Part shown: positions 31,731 through 40,797 of the stretch, piece after piece
Layout of the letters: each line of letters starts with the position of its first letter
How positions within the stretch are numbered: position 1 is the first letter of the stretch
NCBI GenBank assembly: GCA_002171515.1
Contig: NHEP01000221.1
Span: forward strand, 27,112-71,172
Length of the DNA: 44,061 nucleotides
From: a bacterium TMED88
GTDB taxonomy: Bacteria > Myxococcota_A > UBA9160 > UBA4427
Direction of reading: 5' to 3'
Notes under the pieces: generated by a model
Told to the model about the DNA's origin: nothing
The model's database searches: none
What the model saw: only the letters and a program-made list of their open reading frames with translations
Translations under genes and position numbers: made by a program

Positions 31731-32713
31731 GGGCGTTCTGCTGAAAACAGCATCAGGCCGAATAAGTTCTCGGAATCGGACCAAGATCGCTCGAATCGCC
31801 AGCCGGCGTGTGATGCATTTTCTGCAAAACCTTCGATGCTGAATTTGTATGAGTTTTCCGTCTGGATGGTTTCGCCCGCTTTGAAGGCAAATCGCTGCCC
31901 GCGAATCTCGACGGTCTGATCGATTTCGCTGACGAGATGCATCTCGATTCGAGAATGGGCCCGATTAAAAAGCGCACGGTGAGTAAACTGGTCGACGATA
32001 AAGTTTCCATCGAGGGCTCGATTGATATGAGTGAGTAAGTTGCCATTGAACGCGGCGGTCACTCCCCGCTTGTCGTCGTAGGCTTGCTCGAGTCGCTTCG
32101 TGTCTTTGATGAGGTCGATCCCGATCAGGAGCTGGCCTCCATGGGGTCTGCAGAGTTGAGCGAACCGCTCAAGCAGGGCTCGGCGATCCTTTTCGTCGAA
32201 GTTGCCGATGGTTGAACCCGGGAAAAAGAGCAGTCTTCGGCCGGCGTCGGAGGCTTCTTGGGGCACTGCAATGCTCTGGTTGAAGTCGGCGCAGACCGGC
32301 CAGATGGGCAGGTGAGTGTAGTCGCGCGCCAACTTATCCGCGGCCTCGACCAGGTGATCTCCTGAGATGTCAAGGGGGACGTAGCCCGCAGGAGATTTAA
32401 GGGCTTCAAGGAGAAGTCGGACTTTGCGGCTATTCCCGCTCCCCGGCTCGACAACAAGAGCGTCGGGGCCGATCGCTTGGCTGATCTCCGTCGCATGCTG
32501 TCTCAGGATCGAAATTTCGGTGCGGGTAGGGTAGTACTCCTCAACCTCGCAGATCTGGTCAAAGAGGGCTGAGCCGCGCGCATCATAGAAATATTTACAC
32601 GGAAGGGTCTTCGGATGAGAAGAAAGTCCTTCGGTCACTTCGGCCAGCATATCGCTCGGGGAAGGATGCAGGTCGTGGAGGGGTCTGACTTGATTCGTCT
32701 CTGACGGCATCAT
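31727..32713 (-). CDS. egtD: L-histidine N-alpha-methyltransferase
   Basis: The 328-residue SAM-dependent enzyme trimethylates histidine to hercynine, the first step of ergothioneine synthesis. The family start is KYFYDARGSALFDQICEVEE, then YYPTRTE. The SAM loop is VVEPGSGNSRK (E89), with LLFFPGSTIGNFD, and the substrate-end motif is TENSYKFS. The start ATG overlaps the egtB stop by four bases (ATGA), which fixes the start and shows coupling. Length matches characterised EgtD (about 320). With egtB immediately upstream the pair is enough for hercynine and its sulfoxide, and only the lyase step (EgtE-like) is missing nearby. Confidence 0.97.
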   Translation of the reverse strand: MMPSETNQVRPLHDLHPSPSDMLAEVTEGLSSHPKTLPCKYFYDARGSALFDQICEVEEYYPTRTEISILRQHATEISQAIGPDALVVEPGSGNSRKVRLLLEALKSPAGYVPLDISGDHLVEAADKLARDYTHLPIWPVCADFNQSIAVPQEASDAGRRLLFFPGSTIGNFDEKDRRALLERFAQLCRPHGGQLLIGIDLIKDTKRLEQAYDDKRGVTAAFNGNLLTHINRALDGNFIVDQFTHRALFNRAHSRIEMHLVSEIDQTVEIRGQRFAFKAGETIQTENSYKFSIEGFAENASHAGWRFERSWSDSENLFGLMLFSAERP

Positions 32714-34026
32714 TGAGCGTCTTTCGCAAGCCGGATCCCGGAGAATTGCCAGCGGTCGGGAGGATAGAAAAAATTTCGGTAGCTTGGCCTGAGGTGTGCT
32801 GCGGAGGAAGCGCAGGAGCCGCCTCGGAGAACCATCTGATCGCACATGAATTTACCGTTGTATTCGCCCAGGGCGCCGGCTTCGGGTTGATACCCCGGAT
32901 AGGGCCCGTAGCTGCTCCGGGTCCACTCCCACAGATCCCCATATGCTTGGCGAGGTGCCTTCGTCAGGGCTGGACCCGCTGCAGTCGGATGGAATCGGCC
33001 TGACTCGACGAAATTACCCTCAATCGGGATTTGACCGCAGGTGATTTCCCATTCGCTTTCGCTGGGAAGGCGTGCGCCGGCCCAGCGGGCGAAGGCCTCT
33101 GCCTCGAGAAAGCTGATGTGGGCGACTGGCTCGTGGTTTTGAAGTTCTTGCTCCCCCGCAAGGGTGAAGGTCCGGTAGTCGTGTGGTCCGCCGCGCCAGT
33201 ACAGAGGCTTCGTCCAGCCTTCTTTCTGGACCGTCGCCCACCCCGTGTCGAGCCAAAGCTCTGGCGTGGTATACCCACCGTCCGCGATGAAGCTCCGGTA
33301 TTCACCGTTGGTAATGAGCCGGTCTGCGATCAGGCCCTCTTCGATAAACACCCGGTGGGCCGGGGTTTCGTTGTCGAAATGGAATCCGTCCGGACCTGCG
33401 CCGATCCAGTGAAGACCCTCAGGGATCGGGATCCAGTTCAGTGCGGGTATGGAGCTTGGCTCGGTCGCGAGTGGCGGGCGATAGCTCGGGGCGAGAATGT
33501 TTTGGGAAAAGAGATGTTTCAGATCAGTCAGAATCAACTCTTGATGCTGCTGTTCGTGATGTATTCCCAGCTCGATGATTTCACCGATGGCTTTAAGGTT
33601 CTGGGGGTCATTCGCTTCAACTAACGCGACCAGCGATGAATTGACATGACTTCGGTAAGCCAACACGTGGTCGAGAGTGGGTCGGGTGAGGAGGCCACGT
33701 TGATGGCGAGCTTGGCGTTCGCCGATCCCGTTGTAATAGGAATTGAAGAGGTAGCTAAATTGTGGGTGAAACGGCTCGTACGACTTCGCGTGGGGGCCCA
33801 GGACAAAGGTTTCGAAGAACCATGTTGTGTGGGCCATATGCCATTTGGCAGGACTGCAATCGGGCATAGACTGCGCGCCGCAATCCTCAGGTTCAAGGTT
33901 TGAGGTCAACGCCTCGGTCAGGTTCCGGACCGTCAAGAAGGATTCGATGATGCGTCGGTGTGGGTCCGGCGACTCATCGGTTGTCCGGCTGTGGATGCCG
34001 GGGGGCGTCATTTGGGGCTGGGCCAC
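32710..34026 (-). CDS. egtB: Ergothioneine sulfoxide synthase EgtB
   Basis: This 438-residue non-haem iron enzyme joins hercynine and a thiol with O2. The N-terminal DinB-like domain carries iron His in WHMAHTTWFFE and H157-x3-H161 in HHEQQHQELILTD. The C-terminal FGE/sulfatase-modifying fold ends in MVLRGGSCASS, then RPSYRNFFYP and SGIRLAKD. No EgtA or EgtC homologue is present here, hinting at a cysteine-using EgtB, but the thiol donor cannot be decided by eye. GTG 34026 has AGGAG five to six bases upstream. It follows the transporter gene by 58 bases on the same strand. Confidence 0.96.
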   Translation of the reverse strand: MAQPQMTPPGIHSRTTDESPDPHRRIIESFLTVRNLTEALTSNLEPEDCGAQSMPDCSPAKWHMAHTTWFFETFVLGPHAKSYEPFHPQFSYLFNSYYNGIGERQARHQRGLLTRPTLDHVLAYRSHVNSSLVALVEANDPQNLKAIGEIIELGIHHEQQHQELILTDLKHLFSQNILAPSYRPPLATEPSSIPALNWIPIPEGLHWIGAGPDGFHFDNETPAHRVFIEEGLIADRLITNGEYRSFIADGGYTTPELWLDTGWATVQKEGWTKPLYWRGGPHDYRTFTLAGEQELQNHEPVAHISFLEAEAFARWAGARLPSESEWEITCGQIPIEGNFVESGRFHPTAAGPALTKAPRQAYGDLWEWTRSSYGPYPGYQPEAGALGEYNGKFMCDQMVLRGGSCASSAAHLRPSYRNFFYPPDRWQFSGIRLAKDAQ

Positions 34027-34084
34027 GCTTGCTCCTCATCGAATCGAGGCGAAGAGTCTAGGGAAATCTCTTTTTCTTGCCGCT

Positions 34085-35638
34085 CTAGCGGGCTCCGAAG
34101 TTGGGGGGCGGATCGGACGGTCTCGCCCGGGAAGCGATTTCGGACGCTAATTCGGCTGCTGCTGAGTGGACGGAGGCCCCGTCGAGATCGACCCGGCGGT
34201 TGGCCTCGCGCATTTGAGAATCGCCGATGGCGCCGAGCAGTGGGCGGAGCGCTTCCACGAAACGCGGGTTTTGGGCGGCCAGATCTGAAAGGAGAATCAC
34301 CGCGTCATAAGGGGGAAAGGCTTGCAGAGGGTCGTCCAGCACCACGAGATCGTAGGCCGCGATACGGCCATCACTCGAAAAGGCGCTGATGGCGTCCACG
34401 TGACCGTCTGCGACAGCTCCGTACATTAATGCCGAGTCGAAGCTTCGTTGTTCTCGAAATTTCAAGCCGTACGCGGCTTCGACTTCTCGCCACTCTGGCC
34501 GGGCGAAGAACTCGTAGTCTCCTCCGAGCGCGAGTTGCGGGGCCTGCTCGGCCAAGTCCGAGAGGTCGCTGATCCCCTTCAATCGAGCCGCCTGAGACTT
34601 CATTGCGATCGCGTAGGCATTTTCGAAGCCGAGCGGGCCGAGCAGTTGGATTCCGGCCTCGTTGGCCAGCCATTCTTGAGAGGTTTCGAGCACGATTTCA
34701 GAGTTCGCCGGGTCGGTGCGCTTCATGTAGTTGGCCCAGATCGTGCCCGAATAGTCTACGTAGACATCGAGGTCGCCGTTAGAAAGGGCGTTGAAGGCGA
34801 CTGTGGACCCGAGACCTTCTCGAAGGGTTACGTCAAACCCTGCTTGACGGAGTTTTGTCGCGATCAATTCGGCCAGGATATATTGTTCAGTGAAAGTTTT
34901 GGCTCCAACGGTCGCCCGAGGTCGGTTGGAATCGCCGAAGCCTGCGGCCAGAATCGGCAGGCAAGCCAATCCGATTGAAATCGCCAAAAGCCCGATGGAT
35001 GTCCAGGCCAATCGAGCACTTCGGCGGGCCGCGGCCCATTCCCCGAGCCGAATCAAGCCGTCCAGGGCGATGGCAAGAACGGCCGCGCCGAAGCAGCCCA
35101 TCAGAACCGCCACGGTATTCTGGGTTTGGAGTCCGCTGAAGATGAAATTTCCCAGGCTGGTGGCCCCGACGGGCGTGGACAGTGTTGCCATCCCCACTGT
35201 CCAGACCGCAGCGGTTCGAATTCCGGCGACGAGCACGGGGAGAGCCAGTGGAAGCTGAACCCGTACGAGAATCTGCTGATCCGTCATGCCGATTCCCCGA
35301 GCGGCTTCAAGGACGTTTGGATCCACCTCGTTCGCTCCAGTTACTGCATTTCGAAGGATCGGAAGCATGCTGTAGAGCACGAGGGCGACCAGGGCGGGAA
35401 CAACTCCGATCCGTCCAAGTAGAGGCACCATTAAGGCTAGAAGGGCCAGTCCGGGAATCGTTTGAATAATGCTCGATAGACCGAGCAAGGGAGGTGCCAA
35501 TGCGGGTCGACGGAGGGCAAGCGCGGCGAGCGGGAGGGAAAAGAGGATTCCAATCGCGAGGGCGCCGACGGTGAGTAAGACATGGTGGGCAAAGTAGTTT
35601 GGGAAGTGGGCCCACTGTGCTTGAAAGGCTTCGCCCAT
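34085..35638 (-). CDS. OpuC/EgtU-like fused ABC permease and substrate-binding protein
   Basis: The 517-residue protein joins two parts. Residues 1 to about 215 are an OpuC/ProW-type permease with five to six helices and the EAA loop AARGIGMTDQQILVRVQLPL. After a linking helix, residues about 243-505 form an OpuCC-type binding protein (VGAKTFTEQYILAELIATKL, then DVYVDYSGTIW). This fusion is the form of the ergothioneine importer EgtU and of some betaine or choline transporters. Placement directly before egtB-egtD favours ergothioneine or hercynine (inference). Its ATG overlaps the ATPase stop by one base (TGATG). Confidence 0.88.
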   Translation of the reverse strand: MGEAFQAQWAHFPNYFAHHVLLTVGALAIGILFSLPLAALALRRPALAPPLLGLSSIIQTIPGLALLALMVPLLGRIGVVPALVALVLYSMLPILRNAVTGANEVDPNVLEAARGIGMTDQQILVRVQLPLALPVLVAGIRTAAVWTVGMATLSTPVGATSLGNFIFSGLQTQNTVAVLMGCFGAAVLAIALDGLIRLGEWAAARRSARLAWTSIGLLAISIGLACLPILAAGFGDSNRPRATVGAKTFTEQYILAELIATKLRQAGFDVTLREGLGSTVAFNALSNGDLDVYVDYSGTIWANYMKRTDPANSEIVLETSQEWLANEAGIQLLGPLGFENAYAIAMKSQAARLKGISDLSDLAEQAPQLALGGDYEFFARPEWREVEAAYGLKFREQRSFDSALMYGAVADGHVDAISAFSSDGRIAAYDLVVLDDPLQAFPPYDAVILLSDLAAQNPRFVEALRPLLGAIGDSQMREANRRVDLDGASVHSAAAELASEIASRARPSDPPPNFGAR

Positions 35639-36432
35639 CAGTCGTCATCACTCCGGTCTCGCGCCGTGGCTCCGGCCCCGATGATCGACTGCAATCTTTT
35701 ACTTTGTCTTCGGGGCATAGCGAGAAGAGAGGCGACTTGCGGATCCGCAGGTTGAGTCGATAACTCGTGGGCTGAGCCGACTTGGAGGATGCGGCCGGAA
35801 TCCATGATGGCGAGGCGGTCGGCCAACAGTAAGGCCTCGCTGACATCGTGCGTCACCAGAATGATGGTGAGATCGAGCTGCTTTTGGATTTGTTTGATCT
35901 GTTCTTGTAGGCCATCCCGAGTGATGGGGTCCACAGCTCCGAAGGGTTCGTCCATCAGAAGAATTCGCGTTTCGGCGGCAAGGGCCCGGGCGACGCCGAC
36001 CCTTTGCTGTTGGCCCCCCGAAAGTTCTGCCGGTCGCCGCGCCCGGTAAGCGTCGGGGGGTAAGCCCACATCGTTGAGCAGGGTATCGACCCGGTCTTGG
36101 ATTCGTGCATCGGACCAACCGAGCAATTTGGGAATGGCCGCAACATTCTCGGCCACGGTCCAATGCGGGAAAAGTCCAATTCCCTGAAACACGTATCCGA
36201 TTTGTCTGCGTAAAACGACGGGGTCGAGAGAGGTCACATCCCGACCCTCAATGAGTACGGTCCCTGAGGTGGGCTCGACCAAGCGGTTGATCAGTTTGAG
36301 CGTGGTCGTTTTTCCACAGCCGGATGCCCCCAGCAAGACCAGCGTCTCCCCTGCCTCGATTTCCAGGGAGAGCCTCTCGATCGCTCCAACCCCGCCGGGG
36401 TAGATCTTGCTCACGTTCTGCAAGGAAATCAT
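35638..36432 (-). CDS. ABC transporter ATPase (OpuCA/EgtV-like)
   Basis: This 264-residue nucleotide-binding subunit has Walker A LLGASGCGKTTTLKLINRL, a Q-loop at YVFQGIGLFPHWT, the signature ELSGGQQQRVGVARALA, Walker B ILLMDEPFGAVD and the switch His in VTHDVSEA. The close GxGLFPH and PFGAVDP patterns match the OpuCA/ProV/EgtV branch. The regulatory CBS domains of OpuCA are absent. ATG 36432 is preferred to the longer frame from 36549, since MISLQNVSKIYPG is the natural start. It pairs with the permease/binding fusion by a one-base overlap and leads the egt operon. Confidence 0.93.
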   Translation of the reverse strand: MISLQNVSKIYPGGVGAIERLSLEIEAGETLVLLGASGCGKTTTLKLINRLVEPTSGTVLIEGRDVTSLDPVVLRRQIGYVFQGIGLFPHWTVAENVAAIPKLLGWSDARIQDRVDTLLNDVGLPPDAYRARRPAELSGGQQQRVGVARALAAETRILLMDEPFGAVDPITRDGLQEQIKQIQKQLDLTIILVTHDVSEALLLADRLAIMDSGRILQVGSAHELSTQPADPQVASLLAMPRRQSKRLQSIIGAGATARDRSDDD

Positions 36433-36450
36433 AAAGGCACGGTAGCCTTT
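36433..36450. promoter_or_regulatory. Inverted repeat at the start of the transporter/egt operon
   Basis: AAAGGC at 36433-36438 is matched by GCCTTT at 36445-36450 around six bases. It directly abuts the ATG of the ATPase gene and covers where its ribosome site should be. It could be an operator for a repressor or a leader hairpin that controls translation. The 107-base gap to the divergent MFS gene must also contain both promoters. Confidence 0.4.
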
Positions 36451-36539
36451 CGTCGGTCTGCTCGCGTTGGCTTCTTCAATCGGAGACCCTTTCGGGTGAA
36501 AGCCGCCCGAGCTTCCATTTGATCCCCTATCGTGGGCCG

Positions 36540-37778
36540 ATGAATTCATGGCTGTCCGACACCTTTGGCGCCTTGGTGTATCGCGACTTTCGCGTTCAGT
36601 GGATCGGAAGCATGTTGTCTTTCTTGGCTTTTTTCATGGCCATGATTGTTCAGAGCGTCGTAGCCTTTGATATATCGGGGGATAACGAAGCCGTTGGGAC
36701 CGTCGTGGCGGGCCAGGGAATCGCTATGGCGGCACTGGGTCCGTTAGGGGGTGCTTTTGCGGATCGGTGGCCGAAACGTCGTGTGATTGCGGGAGCCCAG
36801 GGGGTAACCGTCGTCGCCTTCGTTGCGCTTGCGTTGCTCGTTGCTCGTGATCAGATCAACATCGAGTGGCTCACGGCGGGATCAGTTTTGATCGGTGCCA
36901 GCCTGGCTTTCCTCGGCCCGGCTCGGCAGGGGCTTGTTGTCGATCTTGTGCCCGCCGAGATGCGAAGCAAAGCCATGGCGGTGACCAATGTCGCCAATAC
37001 GGCTGCGAGGGTGATCGGCCCTGCGCTGGCGGGAGGCCTGCTGGTCTGGCCTCGTTCTGGAGCAGTCGGTGCCTATCTATGCATGGCTTTTTTCTACGCC
37101 GTTTCTGCGGCCAGCCTCGTGCTGTTACCCAAATCAGTGGTTCGGAAGGACGCCCAAGATAAGCCCGTTTTTGCAGATGTATGGGCTGGCCTAATTTATG
37201 TGGCGCGGCACCCGAAGCTGCGACTTCTCGTGAGCCTTTTTGTTCTCGTGATCCTGGCCGGTTTTCCGCACGTGACGGTCTTGCCAGGGCTGGTCGAAAA
37301 TGTGTATCGGCTGGAGGCTGCTGATGTCAGCTCGCTCTTTGTTTCTTCAGCGGTGGGTGCTTTGACAGCCAGTCTCTTTGTGGCTCGTTTTGCGAGTTCG
37401 CCCCGAGCACATTGGATCTATACCGGCCACGGTGTGCTCTTTGGCGCGGCTCTTGTCAGCCTGGCTTTTTGGCCATCCTTCGAGTATTTGATGTTGGGGA
37501 TGTTTCTCGTGGGATATGGGAGTGGTGGATTTCAAAGCCTGAATTCAGCGGTTATCGCTCACCATACTGAGGTGGACTACATCGGCCGAGTGATGTCGCT
37601 TGTCCTTCTCGCCTTTGCGGGCTTCGGTTTGATGTCTCTCCCTTACGGATTTTTGGCAGACCGATGGGGAGAGCCGAACACCCTGCTGTTGATGGGGGTC
37701 GTTGTTTTGGGGCTCTGCGGCCTATTCGCTGTTCTTGTCGCACGTCGCGCGATTGATTTCGCAGAGTCCGAGGCCTAG
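36540..37778 (+). CDS. MFS transporter (MFS_3 type)
   Basis: This 412-residue permease has twelve predicted helices. It resembles the transporter at 20691 in architecture, with loop motif GGAFADRWPKRRVIAG, FLGPARQGLVVDLVPAEMRS, and a second-half IGRVMSLVLLAFAGFGLM. ATG 36540 is the preferred start over the TTG 36519 in frame. It stands divergent to the transporter/egt operon. Divergence might mean shared control, but the substrate is unknown and no link to ergothioneine can be claimed. Confidence 0.9.
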   Translation: MNSWLSDTFGALVYRDFRVQWIGSMLSFLAFFMAMIVQSVVAFDISGDNEAVGTVVAGQGIAMAALGPLGGAFADRWPKRRVIAGAQGVTVVAFVALALLVARDQINIEWLTAGSVLIGASLAFLGPARQGLVVDLVPAEMRSKAMAVTNVANTAARVIGPALAGGLLVWPRSGAVGAYLCMAFFYAVSAASLVLLPKSVVRKDAQDKPVFADVWAGLIYVARHPKLRLLVSLFVLVILAGFPHVTVLPGLVENVYRLEAADVSSLFVSSAVGALTASLFVARFASSPRAHWIYTGHGVLFGAALVSLAFWPSFEYLMLGMFLVGYGSGGFQSLNSAVIAHHTEVDYIGRVMSLVLLAFAGFGLMSLPYGFLADRWGEPNTLLLMGVVVLGLCGLFAVLVARRAIDFAESEA

Positions 37779-37794
37779 CCCAGCAGGATTCACT

Positions 37795-38844
37795 TCAGCG
37801 GGGGATCGGAGGATCCGCCAGTTTGAGGAGTTGCTTGCCGAGGTTCTTTCCCTCGAAGAGGCGAAGTAGGGTTTGAGGCGTGTTCTCAAAGCCCTCTTGG
37901 ACATCGGTGGCCACAGCGAGCTGTCCTTCGGATAACCAACCGGAAAGGTCACCTAGGGCGCGGCCGGCATCTTTGAAGTGATCAATCAGAATGAAACCAC
38001 GCACGGTCAGGCGTCGAATCACGATTTGCATGTAGTTTCGGGGTCCCGGGGGCAATTCTTCTTCGTTGTAGCCCGAGATTCCTCCGCAAAGGACTACCCG
38101 CCCGCCTTGAGCCATGTTGAGGAGGGCTTCATCGAGGATGGGTCCACCGACGTTGTCGAAGAACAGGCTGGCGCCGTGAGGGAGTTCATCGCGTAGCCGC
38201 CGAGCCAGGTTTTCCGATTTGTAATCAATGGCCGCATCCAAACCCGCCTGCTCGGTCAACCATTGGCACTTTTCCGGCCCCCCCGCGATGCCGACAACGC
38301 GTTCTGCGCCTCGGAGCCGGGCAATCTGGGCCGCGACACTCCCGGTGGCTCCAGCTGCGCCGGAGACCAGTACCGTATCGCCTTCTCGAACCTCTCCGAT
38401 GTCCGTCATTCCGAAGTAGGCCGTCAACCCTGTTCCGCCGAGTGCGCTGAGCATGACCTCTGGCGCGATGCCGTCAGGAACCGTTGCGAGGCGGCCCATG
38501 GGGCCAGGTTCTCCGTCCGCCAAGGCGTATTCTTGCCAGCCCAGCATGCCCGAAACGAGATCGCCCACGGCATAGCTCGGATGCCTCGATTCGATGACCT
38601 GGCCGACGGAGGAGGCCCGCATCACCTCTCCAATTCCCACTGGAGGGACGTAGCTCTTTACGTCATTCAGCCAGCCCCTCATCGCGGGTTCGAAAGCGAG
38701 GTAGAGGTTTCGAACAAGAACTTGATTGTCACCGAGCGCGGGAAGCGGCTCCTCCACGCACTCGAAGTCACTGGTCCGCACCATGCCCACCGGTCTGGAC
38801 CGGAGGCGCCACTGTCGATTCGTATGCTCGTCGGATTGATTCAT
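37795..38844 (-). CDS. NADPH-dependent oxidoreductase, CurA/prostaglandin-reductase type
   Basis: This 349-residue zinc-free medium-chain reductase/dehydrogenase reduces alpha,beta-unsaturated ketones or aldehydes. The NADPH-binding turn is VLVSGAAGATGSVAAQIAR, preceded by ALGGTGLTAYFGM, with the late VVLCGGISGYNEE and RGFILIDH. These are the diagnostic segments of CurA and leukotriene B4 12-hydroxydehydrogenase. The first strand region RSRPVGMVRTSDFECVEEPL is also typical. It converges on the MFS gene with a 16-base gap. Role in detoxification or in degradation of unsaturated carbonyls is likely. Confidence 0.92.
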   Translation of the reverse strand: MNQSDEHTNRQWRLRSRPVGMVRTSDFECVEEPLPALGDNQVLVRNLYLAFEPAMRGWLNDVKSYVPPVGIGEVMRASSVGQVIESRHPSYAVGDLVSGMLGWQEYALADGEPGPMGRLATVPDGIAPEVMLSALGGTGLTAYFGMTDIGEVREGDTVLVSGAAGATGSVAAQIARLRGAERVVGIAGGPEKCQWLTEQAGLDAAIDYKSENLARRLRDELPHGASLFFDNVGGPILDEALLNMAQGGRVVLCGGISGYNEEELPPGPRNYMQIVIRRLTVRGFILIDHFKDAGRALGDLSGWLSEGQLAVATDVQEGFENTPQTLLRLFEGKNLGKQLLKLADPPIPR

Positions 38845-39065
38845 TCCCCGGATATAGTCGGAACGGAAGTCTTACGCAAATGACGGGAAGCCTGCTGGGT
38901 TTTCTGCCGCTCTCGTCGCTTTTGCGTCGACCTTGCCGGCGGAATGCCTTCTGCTCGAGAAAAGATGAGCCCTTCATTTCAGGCGTCTTCCAGGCGGGTC
39001 GCATGGTAAACTCGATCGTCTTGATCAGGCGAGGCGCTCGCGACCCGGTCGCCTCTGAGTGGGAA

Positions 39066-39857
39066 ATGGAACTGAATCAAAATCGCGGAATTCGAGTGGC
39101 TCGCTCTTTTTTTCTCTGCACCCTCTTCTTGGTGGGTTTGTCCTCGCACGCTCAAGCGGTCTGCACCGAGGATCCCGACAACCCGCTCGTGGGCTTCGAA
39201 ACATCCCTCGGCCATTTCTACGTTGAGCTTTGCGGAGCAGACTCTTCCGTCGCCACCACGGTCGACAACTTTCTCGACTACGTGGAGAGTGGGGCCTACA
39301 CGAACACTGGATTCATCCATCGAGCCCTCAATCTGCAGGATTCTGGATCCTTCGGGATCATTCAGGGGGGGGGATATTTCATCCAGAATGGGTTGGCCGA
39401 AGTAGTCGTCACGAATCCACCGATTCCCTTGCAGGCCGTTCTTTCAAACCTACGGGGCACGATCGCCATGGCGAGGACCAATGATCCAAACTCCGCCACG
39501 AGCCAATGGTTTATCAACACGGAGGACAATCTGATTTTTGATCCGGCACCCGGTCAAGATGGATATGCGGTGTTTGGGAGAGTGATCCTCGACGGCTTAG
39601 ATGTTGTGGACGATATCGTGGATCAAGAGAAATGGAATCTAAACCCAAGTTCATTCCCCTCAGTTCCTCTCATCGATTATCCGAACGATGGTTCATCCGT
39701 CCTGTCGTATCTAGTGTATGTCACCGACGTGTACGTCGTGCCCGAGCCGAGCGCGACCCTTCAAATGATGTCGGGCATTTTTGCCTTGATGGGATTTCAT
39801 AAAATTCGCGGGGCCAAGCGAAAGGCAGCGGAAAGGTCTCGACAGGATGGGGACTGA
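39066..39857 (+). CDS. Exported cyclophilin-type prolyl isomerase with PEP-CTERM-like tail
   Basis: The 263-residue protein has a signal peptide (residues 1-31, ending SSHAQA). A cyclophilin domain follows (FETSLGHFYVELCG, TNTGFIHRA, IIQGGGYF, RGTIAMARTNDPNSATSQWF, AVFGRVILDG). A tail then begins VPEPS, followed by a hydrophobic stretch and a basic cluster (KIRGAKRKA). That order (Pro-Glu-Pro, helix, basic residues) is the PEP-CTERM signal recognised by exosortase. ATG 39066 is preferred to earlier in-frame ATGs because it precedes the signal peptide. Its end overlaps the LLM gene by 11 bases. No exosortase is in this window. Confidence 0.85.
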   Translation: MELNQNRGIRVARSFFLCTLFLVGLSSHAQAVCTEDPDNPLVGFETSLGHFYVELCGADSSVATTVDNFLDYVESGAYTNTGFIHRALNLQDSGSFGIIQGGGYFIQNGLAEVVVTNPPIPLQAVLSNLRGTIAMARTNDPNSATSQWFINTEDNLIFDPAPGQDGYAVFGRVILDGLDVVDDIVDQEKWNLNPSSFPSVPLIDYPNDGSSVLSYLVYVTDVYVVPEPSATLQMMSGIFALMGFHKIRGAKRKAAERSRQDGD

Positions 39858-40797
39858 TCCTCTGATTCTGAGAGATCACCTAGAGTGCGGAACGGTAATC
39901 AGCGGCCAAGACCGAGCGTCGGTTCTCGCGCTCGCCCGCCGGATCGAGAACTCGGGGCTCGATAGCGCTTGGGTGGGGGATCATATCTCCTTTTATATCC
40001 CTATTTTAGAATCACTCACGCTGCTCTCATTTGTCGCGGCGGCGACCGAGCGCATTCGCCTTGGAACCGGGATCTATTTGATGCCTCTTAGGCATCCCAC
40101 GACGACCGCCAAGGTCGCCTCGACTTTGGACGTTCTTTCGGGGGGGCGATTGACGCTTGGCGTGGGGGTGGGTGGAGAGTTCCCACCGGAGTTCGAAGCC
40201 TCGGGCATTCCGGTCACCGAGCGGGGTCCACGTACCGACGAATCCATTGAAGTGGTGCGTCGTCTATGGAGGGAGGAGGGCGTCGAGCATCGAGGTGAGC
40301 ATTTTAATTTCGGCCCGATCACTCTTTCGCCGAAGCCTCTTCAATCGGAAGGTCCTCCGATTGTCATCGGTGGACGGAAGGGGCCGACCTTTCGGCGCGC
40401 CGGGCAACTCGGAGATGGCTACATCTCACACATGTGCTCCCCCGAGCAGTACGCGGACAATCTGGAGAATATTCGTCAACATGCCAAGCAGGCGGGTCGC
40501 AAGGAGGTGCCCTTCGAGACGGCGGCTTTTCTTTTCTCAGTGCAAGACGACGTATACGAGCAAGCCTTAGATCGAGCCGCGGGGATGCTCCAGATGATTT
40601 ACAACCGCCCGTTTCGTGATGCCGCGAAGAAGTACTGCCTGTTGGGCCGCCCCGAAGATTGGTTGGAGCAGATGCAGGCCTTCGCGAAGGCCGGCGCCCG
40701 GCACTTTGTCTTCTCTTTGCTCTCCGATTCCGATCAGTTTTTTGAAGCCTGGGAAAACGAAATCAAGCCCGGACTGTCCCAGATCGATTACCGCTGA
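39847..40797 (+). CDS. LLM-class (F420-type) oxidoreductase
   Basis: The 316-residue protein is of the luciferase-like superfamily, related to mycobacterial-type F420-dependent enzymes. Marks are LDSAWVGDHISFYIPILES, RIRLGTGIYLMPLRHPTTTAK, and GGRLTLGVGVGGEFPPEFEA, then the PKPLQSEGPPIVIGG strand. It is not closely similar to the LLM protein at 28482. Its start lies inside the previous gene's end (11-base overlap), so the two are linked. It meets the BtuF-like gene tail-to-tail with a ten-base overlap. Substrate is unknown. Confidence 0.88.
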   Translation: MGTDPLILRDHLECGTVISGQDRASVLALARRIENSGLDSAWVGDHISFYIPILESLTLLSFVAAATERIRLGTGIYLMPLRHPTTTAKVASTLDVLSGGRLTLGVGVGGEFPPEFEASGIPVTERGPRTDESIEVVRRLWREEGVEHRGEHFNFGPITLSPKPLQSEGPPIVIGGRKGPTFRRAGQLGDGYISHMCSPEQYADNLENIRQHAKQAGRKEVPFETAAFLFSVQDDVYEQALDRAAGMLQMIYNRPFRDAAKKYCLLGRPEDWLEQMQAFAKAGARHFVFSLLSDSDQFFEAWENEIKPGLSQIDYR

